From Streptomyces sp. NBC_00247 (lineage in GTDB: Bacteria; Actinomycetota; Actinomycetes; Streptomycetales; Streptomycetaceae), in the NCBI RefSeq assembly GCF_036188265.1, contig NZ_CP108093.1, positions 5,042,001-5,106,000 of the forward strand: DNA of 64,000 nt, read 5' to 3'. The notes below the pieces were generated by a model. It searched no databases. It had not been told where the DNA came from and saw only the letters and a program-made list of their open reading frames with translations. Positions 18,216-27,027 of this stretch are shown here, piece by piece; within the stretch, counting starts at the first letter, position 1, and each line of letters begins with the position of its first letter. Position numbers and translations under genes: made by a program.

Positions 18216-18579
18216 CCCGGGCCTCCGTGAGGTCGTGGGCGCTGGGACCCCCGGACCGGCTCGGAACAGCCGGCCCGCACCGTGCGCCGGCCTTGGACCT
18301 GCCGGCCCGGGCGCGTCCGCCCGGCGGTGGGACGGCACCGGGTGCGTGCTTCCGTTCGCCGCACCTCGTCTCCCGGGGGCGCTCGGTCACGGGCGGGGTG
18401 CAACCGGCGTGGCTCGTCCGACGTCTACAGGGTGAGTGGGAGTGCACAACGCCCGCGCCTGGAAGCCCATTTGGTGACCGGCTGCCCGCGTCGCGCCGCA
18501 GGGCCGCGTCGCGGCCGGCCCTGCCACGGTCGCGGTCCGGCGCAGCGGGTCGAACGATTGGCAGATCTCTGGAGGTTCG
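18216..18579. other. intergenic, nothing recognised
   Basis: About 360 bp of GC-rich sequence without a credible frame on either strand. It presumably holds the promoter of the secreted protein at 18580. Confidence 0.45.
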
Positions 18580-18957
18580 ATGAAACCCGTCGTCCGAAGG
18601 TTCGCGAGCTTCGTGGGGGTGGGCGCAGCTGTCGCGGGGATGTCCGTGACCGGCGCGTCCGCGGCTCACGCGGAGGCGCCCACCCACGGTTGCCCGTATC
18701 CGTACGTCTGCTTCTACCTGAACAACAGCGCGCTGCTCGCGGGTACGCCGGTCTCGATGTTCAAGGACGTCACCAGTGGCTACCAGGCCGTGACGCCCAG
18801 GCCGCACTACGGGGTGGTGAACACCCGGAACGACGACGTGGTGTACCTGCGGCTCCAGGACGGCACCTCGATCTGCCTCCCGCCGAACACCTCGACCGTG
18901 TTCGCCAACGCCTTCAGCGTCACGGGGATCCGGATCTCGTACAGCGCGTCCTGCTGA
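18580..18957 (+). CDS. secreted peptidase inhibitor I36-like protein
   Basis: A 125-aa precursor. A signal peptide (basic start KPVVRRF, hydrophobic core, cleavage after AAHA near residue 31) is followed by a small domain beginning CPYPYVCFYLNN. A Cys-Pro...Tyr-Val-Cys-Phe-Tyr opening is typical of the Streptomyces I36/SMPI-like beta-gamma-crystallin fold. Two further cysteines, one the last residue, could complete disulfides. It is likely exported and may inhibit metalloproteases or act in the envelope; inhibition is not provable from sequence. ATG follows GGAGG with good spacing. Confidence 0.8.
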   Translation: MKPVVRRFASFVGVGAAVAGMSVTGASAAHAEAPTHGCPYPYVCFYLNNSALLAGTPVSMFKDVTSGYQAVTPRPHYGVVNTRNDDVVYLRLQDGTSICLPPNTSTVFANAFSVTGIRISYSASC

Positions 18958-19177
18958 GCCTCCTGCGGGGGCGCCTACCTACGGCGGCGTCACGTCACGC
19001 CTCCAGGAGGAGCCCCCGGACCGGTGCCGCGATGCTGACGGACGGGGCGAACGGCATGATGAGGAGGGCGGGGCTGGTGCGGGCGTGGGCGTCGTCCCGG
19101 CCTCAGGGTGCTGGTGCGCCAGGCGAAGGCGGCCGTTGTTCCGGGCCACCAGGGCGGGCGGTCGCGTGAACAGGCGC

Positions 19178-20329
19178 TCAGCTCGTCACATACTGCCGGC
19201 TGCCCGTGGCGGCAGCGTTCCGGATGTCGTCCAGGAGGCGGTGGTGGCGCGCGGCGTGGGCGAAGTCGGGGACCTCGCGGGTGCCTTCGGCCAGGTCGCG
19301 GCGGAGTTGGTCGTAGGCGTGCGCGACGCTGTAGGCCTTGGTGCCGCGGAGCTTCGCGAGGGCGGGGGCGTGTGCGTCGTAACGGTCCGGGACGGGCAGC
19401 TCGGTGAGTACGTCGCTCTGGCCGCGGGAGCCGCGGATGGTGATCAGCCCGAACTGAAGGTGCCCGGAGTCCCCGGTGACCACCAGGTCCCCCTCGCTTC
19501 CGTTGATCTCCCACAGGAAGTTGGTGGAGCGCGCCCGTCCGCCGCGGTAGTGGAGAGAGGCGACGGCGCCGGAGCCGAGGACGCCCGTGACGGCGATCTG
19601 GTCCTCCGCGGTCATCGCCGCGGGTTCCCCGGTCCGCCGGTGGCGGACGGTGCCGCGCCGGGTCGCCGTGGTGGCGCTGAGTTCGGTGAACGGGCCCAGG
19701 ACCGAAGCGAGGCCGTCGAGGGTGTGCCCGAGCGGGACGGTCAGCATGGTGGCGCCGTTGTCCCGGTCGAGGACGTAGGCGCTGCCGTCGTCGAACGTCG
19801 GCCCCCACGCGTTTCCCGAGGCGATGATGCTGGTCGAGAGCACTTCGCCGACGTAGCCGTCGGCGATCAGGTCGGACAGATGGCGGACCGACGGGGCGGA
19901 ACGCGCCTGGAGTCCGACAAAGCCGCGCAGCTTCCGCGCGTGTGCGTACGCGGCCATCTCGTCGGCCTCGGCGGTCCCGTTGCCCAGCGGCCACTCGCTC
20001 AGCACGGTCTTCCCGGCGGCCAGCGCGGACTTGACCAGCTCGTAGTGGTGCGGGACCTTCACGGTCACGACCACCAGGTCCACTTCGTCGCGCGCCACCA
20101 GTTCCTCGACACTGCCGAAGGCCAGCGGAACATCGAATTTCTCGCCGGCGGCCTGCGCGGTCCGGGCGCTGCTGGTGCTGAGCGCCCGGAGCTCGTAGGC
20201 GGCGGGCAGGGCGGCGAGAGCCGGGACGTGGGCCGAACCAGCCCAGCCGCCGCGGGCACTGAGGCCCACGATGCCGACGCCGATGGGCGCCGCTGGTCCG
20301 GAGGCGGGTGTGGACGTAGGAGCGCGCAT
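19178..20329 (-). CDS. Gfo/Idh/MocA family oxidoreductase
   Basis: A 383-aa NAD(P)-dependent oxidoreductase. The N-terminal Rossmann fold begins GVGIVGLSARGGWAGSAHVP with the family's modified glycine motif. The substrate domain contains the signature SEWPLGNGTAEADEM, in place of the usual EKPL, and later LTVPLGHTLDGLASVLGP. Family members act on sugars, inositols or related hydroxy compounds. ATG 20329 has GGAGG eleven bases upstream; ATG 20362 is an in-frame alternative. It is divergent from an ArsR-like regulator with a palindrome between them, so that regulator probably controls it. Confidence 0.88.
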   Translation of the reverse strand: MRAPTSTPASGPAAPIGVGIVGLSARGGWAGSAHVPALAALPAAYELRALSTSSARTAQAAGEKFDVPLAFGSVEELVARDEVDLVVVTVKVPHHYELVKSALAAGKTVLSEWPLGNGTAEADEMAAYAHARKLRGFVGLQARSAPSVRHLSDLIADGYVGEVLSTSIIASGNAWGPTFDDGSAYVLDRDNGATMLTVPLGHTLDGLASVLGPFTELSATTATRRGTVRHRRTGEPAAMTAEDQIAVTGVLGSGAVASLHYRGGRARSTNFLWEINGSEGDLVVTGDSGHLQFGLITIRGSRGQSDVLTELPVPDRYDAHAPALAKLRGTKAYSVAHAYDQLRRDLAEGTREVPDFAHAARHHRLLDDIRNAAATGSRQYVTS

Positions 20330-20388
20330 CAGAACTGGTGCCTCCGTGTCGGTGGGTCCCATGGACGGGAGATGTCCACCGTAACCAC

Positions 20389-20410
20389 ATGTTCGCTTGA
20401 AAGCGAACAT
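20389..20410. promoter_or_regulatory. perfect 22-bp operator palindrome
   Basis: ATGTTCGCTT (20389-20398) and AAGCGAACAT (20401-20410) are perfect ten-base arms around GA. The palindrome lies between divergent genes, 60 bases from the Gfo/Idh start and 43 from the regulator start. It is the best candidate operator in the window. Confidence 0.8.
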
Positions 20411-20452
20411 CGGCGTTCGGGGGTCTGTGGATACGGGGGCGATACTGGAGGC

Positions 20453-20791
20453 ATGGCCAGTCGTACTTCTTCTCCGCTGCTCCACCCCGATGAGCAGGAC
20501 ATGAACCTGTTCACCGTGATGACGGCCCTCGGTGATCCGGTCCGGCTCGGTATCGTGGTGGCTCTGGGCGCGCGGTCCGAGGTGGCCTGCAACCGCTTCG
20601 ACCTCTCGGTCGGCAAGTCGACCGCGAGCCGGCACTTCCGCGTCCTGCGCGAGGCCGGGGTGATCCGACAGCGGGACGAGGGCACGCGCCGCACCAACTC
20701 CCTGCGGCGCCCGGAACTCGACCGGCGCTTCCCCGGGCTCCTCGACCTCGTGCTGCGCGAGGCGGCCGGCGACGCGACGGCCACCCGGTAG
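20453..20791 (+). CDS. ArsR-like winged-helix regulator
   Basis: A 112-aa protein of the ArsR/SmtB-like fold. It opens with a helix containing MTALGDPVRLGIVVALG, then the recognition helix region DLSVGKSTASRHFRVLREAGVI (about residues 52-73) and a basic wing (QRDEGTRRTNSL). No classical metal-binding CxC motif is present; one Cys precedes the recognition helix. It is more likely a small-molecule or redox responder than a metal sensor. ATG 20453 follows TGGAGG. It probably binds the palindrome at 20389 and controls itself and the divergent oxidoreductase. Confidence 0.88.
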   Translation: MASRTSSPLLHPDEQDMNLFTVMTALGDPVRLGIVVALGARSEVACNRFDLSVGKSTASRHFRVLREAGVIRQRDEGTRRTNSLRRPELDRRFPGLLDLVLREAAGDATATR

Positions 20792-21114
20792 GCGCGGAAG
20801 CGGCGTGATCGCCGAGCGGGTCGGCCGCCGCTTCGGTACGGCGCCTACCATGACGCCGGTGTCCGGGACGTGGTCGTCGTACGTGAAGCCCCCGGTGGGC
20901 ACTTCACGAATCCCCGGCGCCGGCCGGGAGAGTCTGGGCGGGGGGTTCTCGGCTGCGGTCGTGGGTACGGCGGGGAAGGGCGGCCCGCGGTTCGCGGTGG
21001 ATCGGTGCGCGGCGTCAGTCCCACCGCACCGGACACCGCCCGTTGGTCCGACGCGAATGACTCGGACACGACCTGGTGTGAATGCTGCTTCGCGGAGCGC
21101 AGGAGGGAATTGCG
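20792..21114. other. intergenic, nothing recognised
   Basis: No supported gene in about 320 bp. It should hold the promoter of the ATP-grasp gene; a Shine-Dalgarno AGGAGGG occurs at 21101. Confidence 0.45.
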
Positions 21115-21885
21115 GTGCTGGTCATGCCTGGGCGGCGGACGTCGACGATGGAACTGCTGGCCGTCGAGGCGGCCGGCCGGGGGATGCCGGTCAGGGCGGC
21201 GGAGGAGCCGGGCCTGGCAGGCCCCGCGTACTGGTACGGGGGGCCGGTCGCGGGTGCGCGGCTGGCCGGCCGGCTCACGATCGCGTTGCTGGAGCCGACG
21301 GACGACTGGCTCGCCGAGCTGCCGGAAGAGTTCACCGGCCGCCGGATACGGGCGGGGACCGTCGCGGACGCATGGGCGATCGACCGGCCGACGTTCGTCA
21401 AGCCGCCCCGTGACAAGTCCTTCCCCGCCGATGTCCACACCGACGGCTCCCGGCTGTCTTCCGCCCTGGACCCGGCCGAACCGGTGCTGCTGTCCGACGT
21501 GGTGACCTTCGCGGCCGAGTACCGGCTGTTCCTGCTGGACGGCCGGATCGCGACGGCGAGCCGGTACGCGGTGTTCGGCCGGCTCGACCCCCGCCCGCTC
21601 GGTACGGACCCCGCGGACCGGGCCACCGCCGCGCAGATCACGGAGTTCGTCGACCGGTTGGCCGCCGCGGCCGGGCACACGCTGCCGAGTGCCGTCGTCG
21701 TGGACGTGGGACAACTGCTGGACCCGTACCGCCCAGGTCACCGCTGGGCCGTGGTGGAGGCCAACATGGCGTGGTTCTCGCACGCCTACGCGGCCGACCC
21801 GGCACGGGTGCTGGACGTGGTCCTGCGGTCGGCCGGTCCGCGCGAGCACCTGCGCCCACGGGATGTCGCCTTCGTACGGCACTGA
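21115..21885 (+). CDS. ATP-grasp domain protein
   Basis: A 256-aa protein resembling DUF4343-type ATP-grasp proteins. The nucleotide lobe includes FVKPPRDKSFPADVH (about residues 101-115). AEYRLFLLDGRIATASRY follows, and the metal-binding end reads WAVVEANMAWFSHAY. ATP-grasp enzymes couple a carboxylate to an amine or thiol through an acyl phosphate; the substrates here are unknown. GTG 21115 has AGGAGGG seven bases upstream, which decides against the upstream in-frame start at 21082. It stands alone, with no peptide or graspetide precursor seen nearby. Confidence 0.8.
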   Translation: MLVMPGRRTSTMELLAVEAAGRGMPVRAAEEPGLAGPAYWYGGPVAGARLAGRLTIALLEPTDDWLAELPEEFTGRRIRAGTVADAWAIDRPTFVKPPRDKSFPADVHTDGSRLSSALDPAEPVLLSDVVTFAAEYRLFLLDGRIATASRYAVFGRLDPRPLGTDPADRATAAQITEFVDRLAAAAGHTLPSAVVVDVGQLLDPYRPGHRWAVVEANMAWFSHAYAADPARVLDVVLRSAGPREHLRPRDVAFVRH

Positions 21886-21918
21886 TCCGCCGTGCGCGAA
21901 CCGGGCGGCCCCGGTCGG

Positions 21919-22437
21919 TCAGAACGCCTGGATGTACACCCGGGTCGTACCGGAGTCCAGTTGGAGGAGGTGGATCTCGATCCACTGGACCCCGCTCCGG
22001 CGGTTGTCGCCCACGCAGGGCGGGCAGACCCCGGCCCAGCGGACACCTTTCTCGCTCTGGGGCTCGGCGAGGCCGAGGTGCCCGAAGAGATCGGTGGGGG
22101 ACGGGAGGTCCTGCTTCCTGGTGCGCAGGGGCTGCTCGGGACGCAGGTCCTCCGCTACCCCGACCGCCGTCTTCTCGTCGGTCACGAAGGAGAGCAGGTA
22201 GACGTCCTCCTGCGGATTGATCTGCACGGCGCCCTTCACCTCCGTCGCGCTCCCGGGCAACGCCACCTTCATGAACGCCGATGCTTCGGGAGCGCCCATG
22301 TCCTTTCCCCAGTGCGAGGCACGCCCGTCCGTCGTGCGGTGGCCGTCCCCGCCGGTACTCGCGCAGGAGGTGAGCAGCAGCACGGCGGCCCCGGACACCG
22401 CCAACAGAGCCGGCCGGAGGGCGGATCGACGGTTCAT
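21919..22437 (-). CDS. lipoprotein of unknown function
   Basis: A 172-aa exported lipoprotein. The signal (NRRSALRPALLAVSG, then VLLLTSC) ends in a good lipobox, so Cys near residue 25 should be lipidated. The mature part is about 145 residues and contains a CPPC motif (GVCPPCVGDNRR). That could be redox-active or metal-binding, though no thioredoxin fold is evident. It converges on the ATP-grasp gene. It lies 100 bases downstream of a broken TetR gene on the same strand. Confidence 0.75.
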   Translation of the reverse strand: MNRRSALRPALLAVSGAAVLLLTSCASTGGDGHRTTDGRASHWGKDMGAPEASAFMKVALPGSATEVKGAVQINPQEDVYLLSFVTDEKTAVGVAEDLRPEQPLRTRKQDLPSPTDLFGHLGLAEPQSEKGVRWAGVCPPCVGDNRRSGVQWIEIHLLQLDSGTTRVYIQAF

Positions 22438-22540
22438 CGGATCTCCTTGTCACGTGCCCCCGTCCGGGGGCGGTCGTGCCGGCGGGACGGATGCCGGGAG
22501 CGAAGGGGCCTCCGCCCAGGCGGAAGCGGCTTTCCGCGCC

Positions 22541-22991
22541 CTACTGGATGACGGCCAGGGGCCCGGTGAGGTACTGCTGTAGCACGGGTCCGACCACGCC
22601 CGCCAGGACCTCCGTGCCGGTGTCCGTGAGCACCTGGAGTCCGGTGGACCGCAGGCGGCCGTCGGTGGTCCCGACGAGGCGCAGGACGCCAGGCGGTGGC
22701 CGATGGTCTCGCGGGGGCCGTCCAGCAGTTCGGCGAGAACGGCTTGGGGATCGAAGGGCAGGGCTGCCGCTGCCGCGAACAGGCCCTTCTTCGAACCGAA
22801 CCGGTGCGAGACCACCGAGGCGTCGACCTCGGCGTCGGCCGCGACGCCCCGCATCGTCGTGCGGTCGTATCCGGTCCCCGCGAACGTGCGCCGCGCGGCC
22901 TCCAGGACCGCCTCGCGGGTGGCGGGCTCCCCGGGGCGGCTGGAGTCCGTGTCCCCAAGCCCGTGTCCCCAAGCCCGTCGTACGACCGCAA
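22541..22991 (-). pseudogene. TetR-family regulator with two frameshifts
   Basis: The amino-terminal half (AVLEAARRTFAGTGYDRTTM, then VSHRFGSKKGLF) is a clear TetR helix-turn-helix. The carboxyl half (LRLVGTTDGRLRSTGLQVL through VLQQYLTGPLAVIQ) lies in a different frame, with a one-base shift around 22690. Upstream, a 14-bp tandem duplication (22949-22962, 22963-22976) also breaks the frame. Removing one copy joins it to a possible TTG start at 22991. Without that, the first in-frame ATG (22854) falls inside the helix-turn-helix. Two independent lesions argue for a dead gene rather than one sequencing error. It probably once controlled the ABC transporter upstream. Confidence 0.75.
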
Positions 22992-23130
22992 TCGCTTTTT
23001 GCCGCGGCGCCCGATCCCCGCCGCTGGTGGGACCTCGCCGTCATCGGAGGCGTCTTCGGCGCGATCGCCGCCTCCGGCGCCCAGCGGCACGCGGAGGCCC
23101 CCGCCTGTCTCCGAGGTCCTCCCGCACCAG

Positions 23131-23185
23131 GTACGCGCGGGGTGTCGCGGCGATCGTCCCGGTCGCGGCGACACCCCGCGCGTAC
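23131..23185 (-). terminator. 18-bp hairpin after the FtsX-type permease
   Basis: Perfect 18-base arms at 23131-23148 and 23168-23185 with a 19-base loop, five bases past the permease stop codon. Confidence 0.85.
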
Positions 23186-23190
23186 GGCCT

Positions 23191-25758
23191 TCACTCCGTG
23201 GCGATGGCCTTCAGGACGTTCATCCGCCCTGCGCGGAAGGCCGGGAAGAGCGCGGCCAGCAGGCCCACCACCGCGGAGCCGAGGAAGACGATGCCGATGG
23301 TGGTCCACGGGATGCTGAGCACCCCCAGCCCGGCGAGGGCCAGCAGCTTCTGCGCGGCGACGCCCCAGCCCAGGCCCAGGGCCACACCCAGGACCGCTCC
23401 GAACAGGGCGATGATCACGGACTCCAGGCGGACCATCCGGCGCAACTGACGCCGGGAGAGCCCGATGGCCCGCATCAGCCCGATCTCGCGGGTGCGTTCG
23501 ACCACCGAGAGGGCGAGGGTGTTCACCACTCCGAGGACGGCGACGACGATGGCGAGTGCCAGCAGGGCGTAGATCATGTTGAGCAACTGGTCGAGCTGCT
23601 GCTCGACCATGTCCTTGTAGGCGGCCTGGTCCCGGACCTTGACCTGCGGGTAGTCGGCGGTGGCCGCCTTGAGCGCCGCTGCCGCCAAAGTCTCCTGGCC
23701 GGGCCGCGCGGCGGCGAACATCATGTTGTTCAGCGGGAATGCGGTGGCCGGCAGATAGCGCCTGGCCTCGGCGATGTCCATGTACATGGCGCCCTTGTCG
23801 AACACCGTGTCGTCGGAGGTGATCGCCCGGACCGTCAGCCGAGCCGTGGTGCCGCCGGCGAAGGCGACGCCGAGCCGGCTGCCGAGGGTGACCCCGTGAG
23901 CCGAGGCCCAGCCCTCGGGCACCGACATGGCGCCGGGGGCGTAGGCGTCGATCAGCGCTCCCCGCACGGTCTTGGCCCGGAGGTCGTCGGTGTAGGACGG
24001 CGATCCCGCCGCGATCTCCGTCTTGTCCGTGGTGCCGTCGGGAGCGACGACGGTCGCCGCGACGTCCGTGCGGTCGGTGACGTGGGCCAGATGCCCGGCC
24101 GCGTGGATGGCCTCGGCGGCCGCCGGGCTGATCGGGTCGCCGTCTCCCACCTGGATGATGAAGTCGGCGCCGACGGACTTGTCCATCTGGGCGCTCGCCG
24201 AGGCGACCATGGAGTTGCCGACCACCGACAGGCTCGCGACCAGCGCGAGACCGACCATGAGCGCCGCCGCGGTCGCTCCGGTACGGCGCGGGTTGCGCAG
24301 TGCGTTGCGCTCGGCCAGCCGGCCCACCGGGCCGAACGCGCGCAGGGTGAGGGCGCCCAGTACCCGTACGACGAGACCGGCGAGCAGCGGACCGACGACG
24401 ACGAACCCGACCAGCGTCAGCAGTACGCCGATCGCGAGCAGTCCGGAACCGGCCGAGGTCGTGGACGAGGCCGCGGCCAGCGCCAGCGCCGAACCGCCCG
24501 CCGCGGTGAGGAGCGCGCCGACCACGGAACGGACGCGTCCCGCGCGGGCGTCGGCAGGGGTTCCGGCGTCGCGCAGCGCCGCCATCGGGGAGATGGCGCC
24601 GGCCCGGCGTGCGGGCAGCATCGCGGACACGACGGTCACCACGACACCGAGGGCGAGACCGATCAGCGGGGTGGTGGCCTTGATGGTCAGGTCCGCGGTG
24701 TCCAGGTGCATTCCCAGCGCGCCCATGAGTTCGATCAGGCCGACGGCGAGGCCGATGCCCGCGCCGATCCCGGCCACCGATCCGGCGGCGCCGAGCAGCA
24801 CCGCCTCCACCAGCACCGAGCGGTTGACCTGCCGACGGCTCGACCCGACGGCCCGCATCAGTCCGATCTCGCGGGTGCGCTGGGCGACCAGCATGGAGAA
24901 GGTGTTGACGATCAGGAAGATGCCGACGAGGACGGCGATCCCGGCGAAGCCGAGCAGCACGTACTTCATGGGATCGAGGAAGGTGCCGATGTCCTGCTGG
25001 TTCTGGGCCGTCTTCTCCGCCGCGGTCCGCACCTGGTAGTCGTGGCCGCCCAAGGCGGCGTCGACGCTCGCCTTGAGCCGGTCGTCGCTGATCCCGGGCG
25101 CGGCGTCCAGGGCGTAGTCGGTGAAGGCGGCGCGGGAGCCGAGGAGCACCTGCTGGGCGGTGGGGGTGTCGAGGTAGACGACGGCCGCACCCGGGTTGGT
25201 GGTCTTGTACGTGGCGATGCCGCTGAGGGTCACCTCGGCGTCCCCGGGTGCGGCGATGACCCGGAGCGTGTCGCCGACGGCCAGGTGGTGCTCGGCCGCG
25301 GTGTCCGCGTCGAGCACGGCCTCACCGGGTGCGCCCGGGGCGTGGCCGGAGGTGATGTCGACGGACTTGGTCTGGTTCGGGTTCCAGTTGGTGACGACGG
25401 TCGGCGCGCCGGTGCTGGAACCGATGTCCTGGCCGTGGCTGTCGGCGACGGTGGCCTGCCGGCTGCCGACCCCGGGCACCACCCGGGCCACACCCGGGAC
25501 CTTCTCCAGCTCCGCCCGGAGCGAGGCGGGCAGGGACGCCGGTGTTCCGGTCTCCTGCTGGTCGTCGGTCTCCGGCGGGCTGACCGTGACGTCGGCGGAG
25601 CTCGTCGCGAAGAGCTTGTCGAAGGTCGTGCTCATGGTGTCGGTGAAGACCAGCGTGCCGCACACGAAGGCCACGGACAGCAGTACGGCGACCGCCGACA
25701 GCGCCATGCGGCCCTTGTGCGCGAGGACGTTGCGCAGGGAGGTACGGAGCACGGTCAC
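23191..25758 (-). CDS. FtsX/MacB-type ABC transporter permease
   Basis: An 855-aa inner-membrane protein with two FtsX-like halves. There is one helix near residues 18-38 and a large extracytoplasmic domain. Clusters of helices around 260-440 each contain the family motif REIGLMRAVGSSRRQV (near 300) or REIGLMRAIGLSRRQL (near 760). Such permeases work as mechanotransmitters or lipoprotein/peptide exporters with a cytosolic ATPase. GTG 25758 overlaps the ATPase stop as GTGA, so the two are translationally coupled. It ends at a strong terminator. No periplasmic adaptor is adjacent. Confidence 0.9.
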   Translation of the reverse strand: MTVLRTSLRNVLAHKGRMALSAVAVLLSVAFVCGTLVFTDTMSTTFDKLFATSSADVTVSPPETDDQQETGTPASLPASLRAELEKVPGVARVVPGVGSRQATVADSHGQDIGSSTGAPTVVTNWNPNQTKSVDITSGHAPGAPGEAVLDADTAAEHHLAVGDTLRVIAAPGDAEVTLSGIATYKTTNPGAAVVYLDTPTAQQVLLGSRAAFTDYALDAAPGISDDRLKASVDAALGGHDYQVRTAAEKTAQNQQDIGTFLDPMKYVLLGFAGIAVLVGIFLIVNTFSMLVAQRTREIGLMRAVGSSRRQVNRSVLVEAVLLGAAGSVAGIGAGIGLAVGLIELMGALGMHLDTADLTIKATTPLIGLALGVVVTVVSAMLPARRAGAISPMAALRDAGTPADARAGRVRSVVGALLTAAGGSALALAAASSTTSAGSGLLAIGVLLTLVGFVVVGPLLAGLVVRVLGALTLRAFGPVGRLAERNALRNPRRTGATAAALMVGLALVASLSVVGNSMVASASAQMDKSVGADFIIQVGDGDPISPAAAEAIHAAGHLAHVTDRTDVAATVVAPDGTTDKTEIAAGSPSYTDDLRAKTVRGALIDAYAPGAMSVPEGWASAHGVTLGSRLGVAFAGGTTARLTVRAITSDDTVFDKGAMYMDIAEARRYLPATAFPLNNMMFAAARPGQETLAAAALKAATADYPQVKVRDQAAYKDMVEQQLDQLLNMIYALLALAIVVAVLGVVNTLALSVVERTREIGLMRAIGLSRRQLRRMVRLESVIIALFGAVLGVALGLGWGVAAQKLLALAGLGVLSIPWTTIGIVFLGSAVVGLLAALFPAFRAGRMNVLKAIATE

Positions 25759-26543
25759 GAGGTCCTGCCCCGGGAGTCGAAGGACTTCATCCGCTCCAGC
25801 ACCGCGTCGGCCGTGGGCGCGTGCATCTCGTCGACGATCCGTCCGTCGGCGAGGTAGAGGACCCGGTCCGCGTAGGACGCGGCCACCGGGTCGTGGGTCA
25901 CCATGACGATGGTCTGGCCCAGGGTGTCGACCGAGTGGCGCAGGAAGCCGAGGATCTCGGCGCCGGCCCGGGAGTCCAGGTTCCCGGTCGGCTCGTCTCC
26001 GAAGATGATCTCGGGACGGGCGGCGAGGGCCCGGGCCACGGCGACCCGCTGCTGCTGCCCGCCGGACAACTGCGTGGGGCGGTGCGTGAGCCGCCCGGCC
26101 AGTCCCACCGTCTCCACGACGAGGTCCAGCCACGCCCGGTCGGGAGTGCGGCCCGCGATGTCCATGGGCAGGGTGATGTTCTCCAGCGCGGTCAGTGTCG
26201 GGAGCAGGTTGAACGCCTGGAAGACGAAGCCGATGCTGTCACGGCGGAGCCGGGTCAGCCGTTTGTCACCGAGCCCGGTGATCTCGGTCCCGCCGACCCA
26301 GGTCTTGCCGCCGGAGACGGTGTCCAGACCGGCCAGGCAGTGCATCAGCGTGGACTTGCCGGAACCCGAGGGACCCATGATCGCGGTGAACTGCCCCCGG
26401 GGAATGTCGACATCCACCGCGTCGAGCGCGACCACCCGGGTCTCGCCGTCGCCGTACGCCTTGGTCAGCCCCCGCGCACGCGCGGCGAACGGCGAACGGG
26501 CTTCGCCGTCCCGGGCCGCGGTACTCGATACGGACGTCTTCAC
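25755..26543 (-). CDS. ABC transporter ATPase, MacB/LolD type
   Basis: A 262-aa cytosolic ATPase. Walker A is GPSGSGKST, the Q-loop region QAFNLLPTLTALEN, the signature LSGGQQQR and Walker B IIFGDEPTGNLDS, all intact and typical of the MacB/LolD/FtsE group. GTG 26543 has AGGAGA six bases upstream, which rules out the longer upstream frame. It is the first gene of an operon with the FtsX-type permease. The broken TetR gene further downstream suggests former local control. Confidence 0.92.
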   Translation of the reverse strand: MKTSVSSTAARDGEARSPFAARARGLTKAYGDGETRVVALDAVDVDIPRGQFTAIMGPSGSGKSTLMHCLAGLDTVSGGKTWVGGTEITGLGDKRLTRLRRDSIGFVFQAFNLLPTLTALENITLPMDIAGRTPDRAWLDLVVETVGLAGRLTHRPTQLSGGQQQRVAVARALAARPEIIFGDEPTGNLDSRAGAEILGFLRHSVDTLGQTIVMVTHDPVAASYADRVLYLADGRIVDEMHAPTADAVLERMKSFDSRGRTS

Positions 26544-26747
26544 TTGTGGTCTCCTGAAACTCGGCACGGGCGGTTTCCCCGGGTTCCAAGCCTTCCGGAG
26601 CGCACCTCGCCGAACCATGGGGCGAAGCACCGGATCCGTGGTGGGGATAGCCCCCCACCGGGCCGTGGAGACAGCCCGCACGGTCCGCACGGGCGCGGCG
26701 GCGGCATGCCCGCTACGACGGCAGACGGCGGCATGCCCGGTACGACG

Positions 26748-26784
26748 GCAGGGCCCGGACCGCGCGTCGCGGTCCGGGCCCTGC
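26748..26784 (-). terminator. 17-bp hairpin after the DUF6243-like gene
   Basis: Perfect 17-base arms (26748-26764, 26768-26784) with a three-base loop, 34 bases after the stop at 26818. Two imperfect copies of a 27-base unit, each containing GGCATGCCCG and TACGACGGCAG, lie just to the left (26700-26750). Confidence 0.85.
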
Positions 26785-26817
26785 CTCCTCGCCACCGCCC
26801 AGGGGCGGTGCGGTGCG

Positions 26818-27027
26818 TCAGCTCCGGGCGGTGTCGTCGTCCGCCTGCGTGGCGCCCTCGGCCGCGGCTGCCTTCTCGCGCATCTTGCGCACCAGCTCCG
26901 CCTTCTGGTCGGCGGCGCCCTGGCGGTCGAGGTTGCGGTGCGGACCGTTGTTCTGGCGCTCGGTGCGGGACTGCCGCTTGCGCTGGCCGCCGCCCATGCC
27001 CACGGGGTTGTTGATGTTCTTGCTCAC
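26818..27027 (-). CDS. small basic protein resembling DUF6243
   Basis: A 69-aa hydrophilic protein. A Gly-rich segment (NNPVGMGGGQRKR) is followed by a basic stretch and a helix, QKAELVRKMREKAA. The pattern, size and actinobacterial setting match DUF6243 proteins, which have no known role. GTG 27027 has GGGAGAA six bases upstream. It is monocistronic and ends at a strong hairpin. Confidence 0.75.
   Translation of the reverse strand: MSKNINNPVGMGGGQRKRQSRTERQNNGPHRNLDRQGAADQKAELVRKMREKAAAAEGATQADDDTARS

Noticed and set aside
22696..25857. 1053-codon open frame on the plus strand
   Set aside because: Antisense of the FtsX-type permease, which has clear membrane helices and family motifs.
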